Made by a program: the position numbers and the translations under genes. Positions 54,050 to 64,000 of a DNA stretch of 64,000 nucleotides are shown here, piece after piece. The notes beneath the pieces were generated by a model. It searched no databases and had not been told where the DNA came from. It worked only from the letters and a program-made list of their open reading frames with translations. Each line of letters begins with the position of its first letter. Within the stretch, counting starts at the first letter, position 1. Source of the stretch: Psococerastis gibbosa (lineage: Eukaryota; Arthropoda; Insecta; Psocodea; Psocidae); NCBI GenBank assembly GCA_963971405.1, contig OZ020491.1:14316855-14380854 (forward strand), read 5' to 3'.

Positions 54050-54240
54050 TAATTCGAACGATTTAGATTCCCCGTTTAATTCTATTTCTAACTTCCCTAA
54101 ATTGCTTAGAAACCATCTCTTGGAGAAAGCTTTCTACATTGTCACTGAGGCACTAGCACAATGACAGAACTACCTGATTTTAACGATTTTATTTTATATT
54201 TCCTTGTACTTGTATTGTATAATGTAACAGAAATATATTT
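54050..54240 (+). pseudogene. LINE ORF last codons and 3' end
   Basis: The frame reads SNFPKLLRNHLLEKAFYIV, then TEALAQ and a stop, then 'cagaactacctgattttaacgatttta'. The minus-strand fragment at 62035-62255 has the same peptide and 3' sequence. 'L..HL..KAFYS..E' is the usual end of CR1/Jockey-like ORFs. Confidence 0.7.
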
Positions 54241-54244
54241 ATTT

Positions 54245-54685
54245 AATTTGTACACACATATAAGGTTTTTTCAATCCGGTTGCCTCATAAGACTACATTA
54301 AAAATAATAAATTTACTCCATTGTCAGATAAAAGGACATCTGGCCATGTCCAGTCATAAGGCACAATATTTCAAAATATTTATCAAGCAAATGAATATCG
54401 ATTCAAACGGACAAAAAATAACAACTGTAAATCAGTCGCATTGTTGTTAATTTTTCATTAGATCAATTTCATTTCTTTTACGGCTGTGGAACGAGGAATT
54501 TATCAATTGCGTCGCCCTTTGTTAATAAAATATTTATAGGATCTTCTGCATACTTCAAGAACTACGGTCTACCAACTCTTTCAGCAACCACAATGATGTA
54601 TTTCGAAGTAAGTCTGGGAATCTCAAGTTTGAATATTGTGGAAGAAAGCAACCAGATTAAAATAAGAGCCACAAGAGGCAATATG
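54245..54685. other. No feature recognised
   Basis: Nothing that I can support. Confidence 0.5.
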
Positions 54686-54689
54686 TTTG

Positions 54690-55015
54690 TTTTGTTTTCC
54701 AACACCTGCTTTCAGCATTTCTGCTTTAAGCAACCAAGTCAACATGGGGGGGGGGGAGTCCGTTTATTAACGTGAGGCACCCTAGGGGCAGACCCCTTCA
54801 CCACAAGGAAAATGGGACCTCCTGATTATAGTGGATTTCGAACCACATGAGGAACATAGTAGTCAAACGATTAATTAATATGTGACCAGGACTCAATCCA
54901 CAGTCCACACACACTTAGACTGACTGGTAGACTCAGCGCGTTATCGTGTCCCACCATGTTCCTCTGCCAATGCTGTGCACACTACAAAGTTTGCTGCAGT
55001 TTAGAACAGGCCCTG
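54690..55015 (+). repeat. Three-copy dispersed repeat, copy 3
   Basis: See 46385 and 51990. This copy has a duplicated or inserted middle part (54862-54960) with respect to copy 2. Confidence 0.75.
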
Positions 55016-55019
55016 TTCT

Positions 55020-55395
55020 GGCGGTCTGCATCATTCTATAGGTATACATGGCAATTGTAACGAGCCTAATTAAATGTCTTTTATCTCATTTAAAAGCTAT
55101 TGAGACCTAATACGACGTATTGTTTTGTACAAGTATCATTTTAGCCAGATGCTTGGTACGGTATGTTTTATTTATATCTAATTATCAACACCTTTTGTTT
55201 CACTCGCCGCTTTTCAAAGGTGGTATGTAGTTGTATAACCATTAGAACGGTGTTCTAATAGGCTATAAATGGGAAAACTGGACAAGGTTTGCCTACTTAA
55301 TTTGAAGTTAAATCTTTGACGTTAACACTTTTTTGTAGCCTTTCATGGGCTACATCCCATGGAGAGAATAAAATGCCGGGATCCCGACCAAATTT
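55020..55395. other. No feature recognised
   Basis: Nothing that I can support. Confidence 0.5.
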
Positions 55396-55399
55396 TAGC

Positions 55400-55740
55400 C
55401 TTGCAGAGTAGTGGTACGGACTTTCATCTGCAGCCTGATTGAGGCGATTATAATGCCGGTATTTATTTAATCCCCTGGTAATAAAAATGTAAACAAGATA
55501 ATTTTATAATGGAAAGTGCTATTCAAAACTTGTTTGTTTACAGTTATAATCCTAGGGTATTTATTTAATCCCCTGGTAATAAAAATGTAAACAAGATACT
55601 TTTATAATGGAAAGTGCTATTCAAAATTTGTTTGTTTACAGTTATAATCCTAGGGTATTTATTTAACCCCGGTATTATAATTGCCTCGATCAGGCTGCAG
55701 GCTGCAGATAGTCGCACACTTACTACATTTTATTTATTTA
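55400..55740 (+). mobile_element. SINE family 1 head split by a foldback element
   Basis: 'gcagagtagtggtacggactttca' (A-box side) lies at 55402-55427, and 'gtcgcacacttactacatttt' (just after the B box in other copies) at 55711-55731. The foldback element at 55431-55697 separates them. The SINE body beyond 55731 is missing. Confidence 0.65.
55431..55697. mobile_element. Foldback element with internal 98-bp duplication
   Basis: Same ends as 45536-45704 (CAGCCTGATTGAGGCGATTA). The middle 98 bases, from 'atttatttaatcccctgg' through 'tttacagttataatcctaggg', occur twice in tandem (starting at 55461 and 55559) with very few differences. Confidence 0.88.
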
Positions 55741-55959
55741 TTGACTTTATATTTTTTTTAAACACACAACATTTTAAAAACCTGCTATCACAGGTCAATA
55801 CAGTACCGGTGTAAACACTGAAATAAAAAGTAAGGTATACGTCACAATCGCATACAAGTCATGAAGTGAGCTGTTAAACTCGACCTGAAGGAGGCAAAGG
55901 TTCTAGATTCCCAAATCTCAGTTGAGATTGAGTTCCAAAGCACGGTAGACGAGAAATTT

Positions 55960-56045
55960 TCTGGCCATGCATCGGAGGGCATGTAAAGCAGGAGGTCCAG
56001 GGCCTTCCTAGTTTAGTTTAAGAGAGGCTCCATAGCCGATAGGTA
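55960..56045 (+). mobile_element. SINE family 1, body fragment
   Basis: 'ttttctggccatgcatcggagggcatgtaaagcaggaggtccagggcc' equivalent region; the head and tail are absent. Confidence 0.65.
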
Positions 56046-56049
56046 TTAC

Positions 56050-56700
56050 TATTTTTTTCCATTTTACTTCAGTTTAATAATACCCGAGTGCAATTGCTTC
56101 GGGATTGTATTCTCTAATCTCATGGCAATGCCTTGTAAGATAATTATATTAACCTGCCTAAGGAAAGCAAAGCATCACATACAGGTATAACCTTTGATTG
56201 TAATCAGTCCTCACACATATAAGGGTATCAGTCTGATTGTAGTTTGAATATCAATAAAGGCGGTGAGCAAAACAGCAGGTAACAACCCAGTGTACCTTCC
56301 ATGATAAACACAATAGAGCTTGCATGGCCCTGAAATCGCATAGTAATCCATAATGACTATTTCTAATTAACGAAGAAATTCTAAAGTTGACCTAATAAAT
56401 AGGCTTACCAATGGTGAACTTGATCTAAATAAAACAGAAAATGTAATAGCTCAGTGTCCCGTAGCGAAACGCACACACACAGGGGCAACTGGCAAGGCAA
56501 GCTTGATTACTATGTACCTGTATATTGCATGTTTCTACCGGTTTCTGCATAGTTTACGCCACTTAGACCTGAGATTCACACCGCCCACGCTATAAGATAG
56601 ATCAAGTAACTAGTCTAGCAATGTGTAAGTAGGTAAGCAACAAGGTCTATGTGGAAGAGACCGGACATTCCCATAATCATTTCCCGCCTAGGAGTAATTT
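56050..56700. other. No feature recognised
   Basis: Nothing that I can support. Confidence 0.5.
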
Positions 56701-56702
56701 TT

Positions 56703-56995
56703 GCTTTCCAATTTATACGTAGTATAGGGAAAGCTTTGTGATGGTCGAAATTTTCGATTCCGAGATTTCAACGGATTTACACGTTTTGAGTTCCCTGGAA
56801 CCCAAAAAAGTGGTTTTTACGAAATGTCTGTCTGTTCATCGATTTCCGGGCAAACTACTCGGTCGATTATGATGAAATTCGGCATGTAAGTTCACGAAAA
56901 TCATACCTCGGGACCATTTTTTTTATTTTAGGCTAATTCAATTTGGGGGGGTTTTATTCTCAAAAAACTCATAAAAAACGTCTAAAAATGATGGG
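56703..56995 (+). mobile_element. B repeat, proximal part
   Basis: Starts TTGCTTTCCAATTTATACGT and runs to 'aaaaaacgtctaaaaatgatgg', where it is cut. Confidence 0.85.
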
Positions 56996-57179
56996 CCAAG
57001 TGACACTTTAAATTTCGACCATTCAGAGCCAGCAGGCATTAACTAACGGCCACTTGAAACCAAGAGTAAATTATATTAGCTAATAATTATTTAGTTACAT
57101 TGAAACTGAGTTATATGTTTTCAGTTGTTTAATGTAAACATAGAAAAAATACTTAAATTAAAGGGTTGGCAGGTTGTAT

Positions 57180-57595
57180 TTAGTAAATAGCCATAAATGG
57201 CACAACATACGAAATGCCACTACATAAGACCACAAGACCCAGGCAATCTACAGTACTATACACTATTCGCCACTGGAACCGCCTACCATTGGAGGTAAGG
57301 GCAGCTAATTCAATCAGCAGCTTTAAGAAAATAATTAAGCAATATATCTTAGTTAACGCTTAAGACTCTCCGGTGAGTCCGGTCTGGTAATGGTGATAAC
57401 AATGGATCCCCACTTGCGTATACTTTATCCTTCTTTTCCTCTCTTTCTCTCCAGATATTTTCTTCTCGATTTAATTTTAAGATACTTATTAATAATACAA
57501 TCTTTTATAGGGTTAGCATGAAAACAAGACTTTATAGTCTTATTGTTTGCCTTTTGGTATTTAAATAAAGTCGTATCAACTCAATTCAATAAATA
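57180..57595 (+). pseudogene. LINE ORF C-terminus and complete 3' end
   Basis: The frame reads TTRPRQSTVLYTIRHWNRLP, then LEVRAANSISSFKKIIKQYI and LVNA before a stop. 'WN.LP.EVR.A.S..SFK..L' is the standard C-terminus of many CR1/L2/Jockey LINEs. About 180 bases later 'tatttaaataaagtcgtatc' followed by 'aactcaattcaataaatag' looks like the 3' end. Different family from the GAA-tailed LINEs. Confidence 0.8.
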
Positions 57596-57718
57596 GTCAA
57601 AATATTGGTCTGTAACAAAAGAAAAGACAGCGAAATACAAACAGCTGTAATGAAGTCAGAATAGGTTCAGGAATGAACTGATTAGAAGAGAGTTCTGTGC
57701 TGAGGAACCACTGCAATA

Positions 57719-58114
57719 GGCGCAGTTTCCACCGACCTCTAAGTGCAAAATACACATACGGCGACGTGGTAGCAGATATCATTAATAAAGGCGGGGTCTC
57801 CCCCGACCTCTCATTGCAGAATGCAAATGATATTGACGGAAATTTTTGTTTTACTCTATGCCATAATTAAAATTGATCAATGATCATAGAATAAAATCAC
57901 AAACAAACAAACTAAAATTAAAAAATGGCTTCATGGGATATGTTAAGTACAAACATTTTAATAGATTTCTATAAAAAGAAAAATTCAAATTTCCGTCAAT
58001 GTCATTTGCATTCTGCAATGAGAGGTCGTCGGAAACCCCGCCTAAGTCTTGTATGTCTGCTACCACGTCACCGTATGTGTATTTTACACTTAGAGGTCGG
58101 TGGAAACCGCGCCT
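57719..58114. mobile_element. Nested foldback element, copy 4
   Basis: Closest to copy 3 (21570-21972) in both arms and interior. Outer ends GGCGCAGTTTCCACCGACC and its complement with one change, next to TA. The frame from 57925 reads MASWDMLSTNILID and runs to 58302. Confidence 0.85.
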
Positions 58115-58119
58115 TAGTT

Positions 58120-58585
58120 CGTAATAGCAAGTACAACGAACAACTGCAGGTGGGCGAAGAAGTGGCTGGAAGAGGAAATAGAGGGTACGCGAAAGAGAGG
58201 AAGACCAAGACATACAGAAACCAAATTAAGGACATTAAGGACAGAACGGGAAGCAGAGAGCACACATTTTTTAAAAAGGTTAATCGCGTACAAACAATTT
58301 AATGAATGTATCAGATTAACCTCATCAATCGCCTCACTAAGTAACCTTACAGGGACTTGTGTCGAGTTACGACAGTTACGTATGACACGTCTCCCATCGC
58401 AAGGTGTATAGAGACTAGCACAAGTACAAGCACGCTACCACCTTGCCACCGAAGTCGCTTAGAGGAAGTGCTGAACGGGCAGAAAATGAGAGAACAGGAG
58501 AACCGAGAAAAGGAGGAGGCCCAGATCACACACGGGTACCTTCAGTTGATTTCAGATGATGATTGTTCCTCGACCTAATACTGAA
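58120..58585 (+). other. Unassigned, coding-like in patches
   Basis: Purine-rich stretches give open frames rich in Lys, Arg and Glu (such as 58357-58578, with EEVLNGQKMREQENREKEEAQ). I do not recognise them. They lie just upstream of a possible LINE end. Confidence 0.3.
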
Positions 58586-58589
58586 CAAT

Positions 58590-59045
58590 TTAAACAATCT
58601 CATATATATCGGTCAATAATCTTATACAACAATCTTCCTTTGTCACTAAAAATTTCCGTATCTTCTCACTAAACACCACCTTAACTAGTACGCTAAGGAC
58701 ATAAAATCAATACTGTACAATAATATGTTATGTAGTTTTGTTATTTAAAATTTTTTGTTAACTTTAGTCCGCATATTATATGTTATTTCACTTTATTACA
58801 TGCAGTACTGTATATATCAGATAAAATAAAAATTCGCATTATTCGCACTATGTATCAAACAGTATTAAATTGGGGCCCATCACAGGTTTATCTACAGGGT
58901 CCCTACCTTCCTCTGTACTCTATATACTATATACTAGCTATTTACTTCCACTACTTTTGTACTATTATTTACACTATTGTACTTTAATTTTATCTTGTTA
59001 TGTATGGATGAAGGAAACAAATACATTTATTTCTTTATTTATTTA
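58590..59045 (+). pseudogene. Possible LINE C-terminus and 3' end
   Basis: A short reading RSIILYNNLPLSLKISVSSH followed by a stop resembles the 'YN.LP' end of LINE ORFs. From 58870 'ttggggcccatcacagg', 'gtactttaattttatcttg' and 'caaatacatttatttctttattt' look like a 3' end with an A/T tail. The link between the two parts is inference. Confidence 0.4.
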
Positions 59046-59049
59046 AATA

Positions 59050-61125
59050 TATAAATAAATATAAATAAGTTTCAATTTAACCAATCAAATTACCAAATTT
59101 GATCCAACTGGCTCTAGTTTGAAGTGACCATTGGTCTATGAAATTTAAAATTAATCCTTGGCGGGAAATGATTTTGCGAATGTCCGTTCTCTCCTAGACA
59201 GCCCTAAGCAAGGTGTAAGGTCAATTAGACAGTAATGGGTTCAAGAAGATGGATGCTGACCAGTAGGCAGGCGTGTAAAGACCTTCCAGTTCTGGAGAGG
59301 GGACATTATTCTTGTTTACTTAACTAGGCCTAGTTGCCCGCTCCCTATTGCCTACAGTCGCAGGCTTTTGCTACATTGAACTCTTTTAGAATGTAAAAAA
59401 ATGTTCCTTTTCAAGGAAATCAAGTACAGAGAGGTGCATTATGAAAGAGGCGAATGTTATTTACCGTTTTCCAATTCCTTGCAACACATTCGCTGTTATT
59501 TTTGGTTTCGTGATAATTGCACATACTGATTGCTTCGTCTGCTATATAGCTAAAAAGGAAGGTCTGGATGCACTCTGTACACAGCACATTCCCGTACCAA
59601 ATTAAAAAAATAATAGAAATAAAAATAAAAAATTTCGGCCTGGCGAACAGAGAAATTAAAAACCTCACAAATAACCAGATTTCAGCCATCTTACTGCTTT
59701 TGTTTAGGAAGTTACCTAGGATATTAGGTACAGTTGTTTTAGCCTAAAGCAAGAACACAACTGGACAGCAGATGAGGCTGCTGATGATGAATGCCAAAAA
59801 GGACCAGTTTGTCGTTTATCATGTCCTAGCTAGTACTTTGTAAATATTGAAGTTGGGTGATTTGGGGTAGAACAATAACATTATTGTAAAAAAGGGAAAC
59901 TCCTTTGCGCGGCTGAGCTGCCGCCTGCGTAATAAGTTAAGTTCTACCGTACAACATTTATATCATTATATTTTATACCAGTAATGGATATGAATGTATG
60001 ACTCCGACAATCCCTTGGTAAACGATTGTCCCTAGAATTATTAATATTTGAATGTGCTTGAGAATAGGATAAGCCGTAGGGAAATGGTTTACAAACCCTA
60101 AAATTTCCACTGCCTGTCCTTTAATAAAAGACCGGCCTAAAATCAAATAAGATACCTTGGGCAAACCTATACTATCCTAGAAATTACGGGAACCTTAAAT
60201 CGGCTTAATCATCGCATTCATTGAAATCAAACCTTGAATGATTTGAAAAAGAAATGATTAAACCTCAGCCTGCGAGGCAGTCTTCAAGCTGTGTGGCATT
60301 ATAATTCAGACCCCATGCTAGTTTAAAACCTGTAATTGGACTGGAGATGATGACAGAAATTTTTCAGCAGCCTCCAATTGAAGTTAAACTCCTTTGGTTG
60401 AACATGGCTCACCTTTTGCAACGAAAAGACGGTTGTCACCCAACAAGCGCTTTCCGGATTAACTTCTGGATAAGAAACGCCCACTGCAAACCATTAATAC
60501 TAACCAAATTGTGGTTGAGGGCAAATTACCACTTGGGTGGCCCTGTTGGTTTTGATTATTGGAATATGATTAGGAAATGGACGAATCTATATAATTCCAT
60601 AGGTGTATAATTAGTTTTAGATTGCTTGCAAACTGCGAAATCAATAAGCTAAGTAGAGGCGGATAATCTAGCTATTAGTGTTTTTCTAAAGGCAATAACA
60701 AAACACTATAGCCATTGCGATAGAGCACATAATAAAATTTCCATTAAGAGAACATGCTACGTAGAAAATCAGCACCCCAAAATTTGTGGTTTTTATCGAC
60801 TTTTTATTTTTTATTTAATTAAAAAAGCAATTTATTAAAGATTTGGCTCATGTAAGTTGATTAAGACTACTTCATGCATTACATAATAGGAAGGATTAAA
60901 TTTTTGGTACCCTAGTTCTTTTATAAAAACCATTTGGGACTAAAATTTTTGGAAGAACTATACAAAACCGAAAAGTAAAAATACCCGATTACATTATGCA
61001 CAAAGTAGTAGAAATAAAAAATAGTAAGTATTTAATTATGGGGTGCCAATTTTATACGTAGCATAAATAAATACATATTTATGTATATATATATTTTCTG
61101 TTAAATTATACAATACAAGTAATCA
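59050..61125. other. Long stretch without a recognised feature
   Basis: An 87-codon frame at 60347-60610 and an 89-codon minus frame at 59420-59689 show no domain. AT-rich between 60650 and 61125. Confidence 0.45.
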
Positions 61126-61128
61126 AGA

Positions 61129-61975
61129 ACCGGTCCGAGTTTACTCGAACACGCTTTCCAGTTTATCAACATTAGTAGATAGAGAAAATGAGTAATTTCA
61201 TGGTAAATAATTTTCTTATGGTTAGATTTCCGATATCTCGGGAAGGGGGGGGATTGTCCACCGGACGTCACTGGAGGTGAGATAAATACAAAATAGGTCA
61301 GACCAACACATTATCACACAGCAAATAATGGCAGGACACGCAATGCATTTGAGCGCGAATTTTCTATCATTTTTTCAAATAATAATTTTTTGCACAAAAC
61401 CAAATAGTTTTTTGGGAAAGCAACCTGTCCGGTTCCGTTACTCAATTTAACACCTAAACATGCCTGAAGGTAGAAATCATCGATAGAAAGGTTTCGCAGA
61501 AAAATTATTTTTTAGTCATTTTTCATTAAAATTTAGTTATTTTTATTTTTTTACCCCCAGAAGCAAACTATCAAGGGGCAAGCGACCCCCCGCATTTTGT
61601 CAATATTAATAACGACTAGAACATATGTGAATTTAAAAGAAATCGTTGGAGCCGTTTTGGAGAAATAATTTTTTTAGAAGTTTTTTTGGAGCTTTTTTGA
61701 GAATAAAACCCCCCCAAATTGAGTTGGCCCAAAATAAAGAAAATTGTCCCGAGGTATGATTTTTGTAAACCTACATGCCAAATTTCATCAAAATCGACTG
61801 AGCCGTTTGCCCGGAAGTCGATGAACAGACAGACAGACAGAGCGACAGACAGACATTTCGTAAAAACCACTTTTTTGCGTTCCTGGTACCTCAAAACGTG
61901 TAAATCCGTTGAAATCTCGGAATCGAAAATTTCGACCATCACAAAGCTTTCCTTATACTACGTATAAATTGGAAA
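61129..61975 (-). mobile_element. Composite A+B repeat, B reversed, best copy
   Basis: A runs from GAACCGGTCCGAGTTTACTC to 'atcgatagaaaggtttcgcag' (about 61129-61500). B follows on the minus strand in full, ending at the usual start TTGCTTTCCAATTTATACGT (61955-61975). A LINE 3' end on the same strand touches it at 61978. Confidence 0.88.
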
Positions 61976-62034
61976 GCAACTAGTAATTGACAAGAAATTA
62001 TAAAGTAAAATCGTCAAAATCAGGTAGTTCTATC

Positions 62035-62255
62035 ATTGTCATTGTGCTAATGCCTCAGTGACTGAGTAGAAAGCTTTCTCTATGAGATGGTTTCTAGGCA
62101 ATTTAGGGAAGTTGGAAGCATTTCTCGCCGCTCTCAGTTCAATCGGGAGTTTTCTAAGGTAGGCGAAACCTTGTAGTATAGGATCCAGTCGCTCACACTT
62201 GGCTGTGCGTGGTGCTGGCCTTACAAGGTCTCCCCGTTGTAGGTATGAGTGTCCC
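62035..62255 (-). pseudogene. LINE ORF C-terminal fragment
   Basis: On the minus strand the frame reads RGHSYLQRGDLVRPAPRTAK, then CERLDPILQGFAYLRKLPIE, LRAARNASNFPKLPRNHL and IEKAFYSVTEALAQ before a stop. This is the end of a CR1/Jockey-like ORF (T......P.R......G....LP.ELR...NF..L...L..KAFYS). No stops inside the kept part. Its 3' sequence goes straight into the B repeat. Confidence 0.8.
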
Positions 62256-62259
62256 CGTT

Positions 62260-63055
62260 TTGTTTAAATGTCCCCCACACCTCCACCTCCACCACCAGCA
62301 TATCCTCTTAAGTATATTACTGTGTTGGAACAAACTAAACTATTGTATTTCAAATTTGCAACAAATACTAAATTACTAATGGAGTCAAATTTCTTCAAAT
62401 AGTAGGCCTATATGGGGGAATATGTACTTTTACGAGAGCTAAGCCTATACATCTAAAAGTGTACATTTTTTAAATGTGCATGTATACGCTAGCTAAACTT
62501 GCCCATGTGCCAGACAAATGATCAGAGACGAACTTCTTGCCCCATTTCTGACACTTACGTCTCATCTCATCATTCTAATTGTCGATAAACTCCCAAACTA
62601 AGGCAATAAACAAGGAGGAAACCTTGTCATAAGTCATCTACATATTAATTATCATCTCTGATAAATTGTCTGATATAGTTAATTTAAACCATTAAACAAC
62701 TATTTCGTGTGTAATCAATTTTGTTTAGGCCCACATGTGTGCATGAGTCTCACAAATCGATTAAGGTTGCTGTCTATATCATTGGTGGATTAAAATATAA
62801 AATATGTACATGATCTTTGGAACACATGAAAATTCCGTTAAGAAATTCACAAAGAAAAAAGCGTAGGCTATCTCCAGAAATAATAATAGTATAGTTAAAA
62901 GCTCAGAAATTGAATTTAAAAAATATATAAATAGAATCTAAGTTTCTCTTAGATTGTCCATAGGTGTCCATTGTAAGGATGGTTCGATACTTCTAACATA
63001 ATGTTAGTGGATCAGTTTTGGAATTGAAGAACTCCAGAATATATTCAATGGTGCT
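62260..63055. other. No feature recognised
   Basis: Nothing that I can support. Confidence 0.5.
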
Positions 63056-63059
63056 GATC

Positions 63060-63350
63060 TCAAAAAGGTTAACTCATCGCAGCGCTTTGCAGGTACCTGG
63101 GCAACTTATTAAAAAATGTTACTCCAGCGTAGAGGTCTTTATTTTGAAACAGCGCTGTGTTGTGTGGTTCAACGAATAGGTTTAATGATCTGGGGTTACG
63201 CCTATGCGAAAAACTGCAAACCCTTGAATCTTTTGCAATTTGCACAACACACTCTAAGATATAAAGAGCAGGCATCGGAATGATCTTTAATTCTTTAAAG
63301 AAATAGCGGCAAGAGACCCATCTACCCCGATGATCGAAATGTATAGTAAT
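63060..63350 (-). pseudogene. LINE ORF C-terminal fragment
   Basis: The minus frame encodes WVSCRYFFKELKIIPMPALY, then ILECVVQIAKDSR, PRSLNLFVEPHNTALF and YAGVTFFNKLPRYL. 'SCR.LFK.L.IL.MPSLYI.E' and 'Y.G...FNKLP' are typical of the region after the reverse transcriptase domain in CR1/Jockey-like LINEs. The frame stays open for 115 codons only because the A repeat upstream (63370 on) adds codons. The reverse transcriptase itself is absent. Confidence 0.8.
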
Positions 63351-63369
63351 TGCATTGGCTAGAGTCGGC

Positions 63370-64000
63370 AGACCAATATACAGTAATAATGGCAGGGTAT
63401 GCAATGCATTGGGCACAATTTCACAATTACTTCAAAAAATATTTTTTCTTCAAAAACAAAACCTTAATTGGAATTCGAAATCGGTTTTGCATTGTTATGA
63501 ACCTAAAACTTACCTGACGTTAGAACGCATCGATAGTAAGGTTCCTTAAATTTATTTTTGCTTTCCAATTTATACGTAGTATAAAGAAAGCTTTGTGATA
63601 GTCAAAATTTTCGATTCCCAGATTTCAACGGATTTACACGTTTTGAGGACCCAAAAACTAAAAAAAGTGGTTTTTACGAAATGTCTGTCTGTCGGTCTGT
63701 CTGTTCGTCGATTTGTGGGCAAACTACACAGTGCATTTTTATGGAATTCGGCATATTGGTTCGTAAAAATCATACCTCGGGACCATTTTTTTTATTTGGG
63801 GCTAACTCAATTTGGGGGGGTTTTATTCACAAAAAACGTCTAAAAAAATTATTTCTCAAAAAACGGCTCCAACGATTTCTTTTAAATTCACATATATTGT
63901 AGCCCTTATTAATGTTAATAAATTGCGGGGGTCGCTTGCCCCTTGATAGTTTGTTTCGGGGGGTAAAAAAATAAAAATAACTAAATGTTAATGAAAAATG
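63370..64000 (+). mobile_element. Composite A+B repeat, B forward, cut by the window end
   Basis: A part of A ('gcagaccaa', 'taatggcagggtatgcaatgcatt', 'catcgatagtaaggttcc') is followed by B in forward orientation from TTGCTTTCCAATTTATACGT (63559) to 64000. In 61129-61975 the same A is followed by B reversed. Confidence 0.8.

Overview
The window reads as repeat-dense, AT-rich nuclear DNA from a metazoan. I found no operons, no Shine-Dalgarno signals and no host protein-coding gene that I can support. What it does hold is animal-type mobile DNA: many 5'-truncated LINE (non-LTR retrotransposon) tails, tRNA-derived SINEs, hAT-like and TA-target MITEs, large foldback elements, a 124-bp satellite and several simple repeats. 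LINE tails with the motifs RRMLRISW, GHV.RM and GRPR..WLD, together with a SINE whose head resembles tRNA-Glu(TTC), suit an invertebrate, perhaps an arthropod. That assignment is inference only.

Layout. 0-5 kb: pieces of a dispersed repeat (called 'B' here), one SINE, a LINE tail, and a second LINE tail split by a MITE with a perfect 8-bp target duplication. 6-10 kb: two nested foldback elements, a Thr/Ser-coding trinucleotide tract and a short TA-target MITE. 11.7-12 kb: a long GAA/GAG/GAC tract. 14.2-17.5 kb: LINE tails and a 672-bp TA-target foldback that carries a second TA-target element in its centre. 18.6-22 kb: an inverted repeat with coding-like arms, a hAT-like element and another nested foldback. 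22.7-24.2 kb: the only sizeable reverse transcriptase remnant. 27-29.4 kb: a PIF/Harbinger-like deletion derivative abutting a LINE tail, then a near-perfect hairpin element that was itself hit by a hAT-like MITE. 29.6-34.8 kb: LINE tails and SINEs. 36-40.4 kb: the 124-bp satellite with a diverged, inverted outlier. 41.3 kb: a 51-bp tandem repeat. 43-50 kb: LINE, MITE, foldback and SINE pieces. 49.5-64 kb: three copies of a composite A+B repeat, several LINE C-terminal fragments and the fourth nested foldback.

The genes do not work together as a pathway. The story is one of insertion history: elements inside elements, with several target duplications still perfect. The least ordinary features are four related nested foldbacks that share a central loop motif and a short open frame beginning MASWDML, a PIF/Harbinger-like relic that keeps what look like the starts of two proteins in opposite orientation, and an A-B unit whose B part lies in opposite orientation in different copies, which predicts what lies just beyond position 64000.
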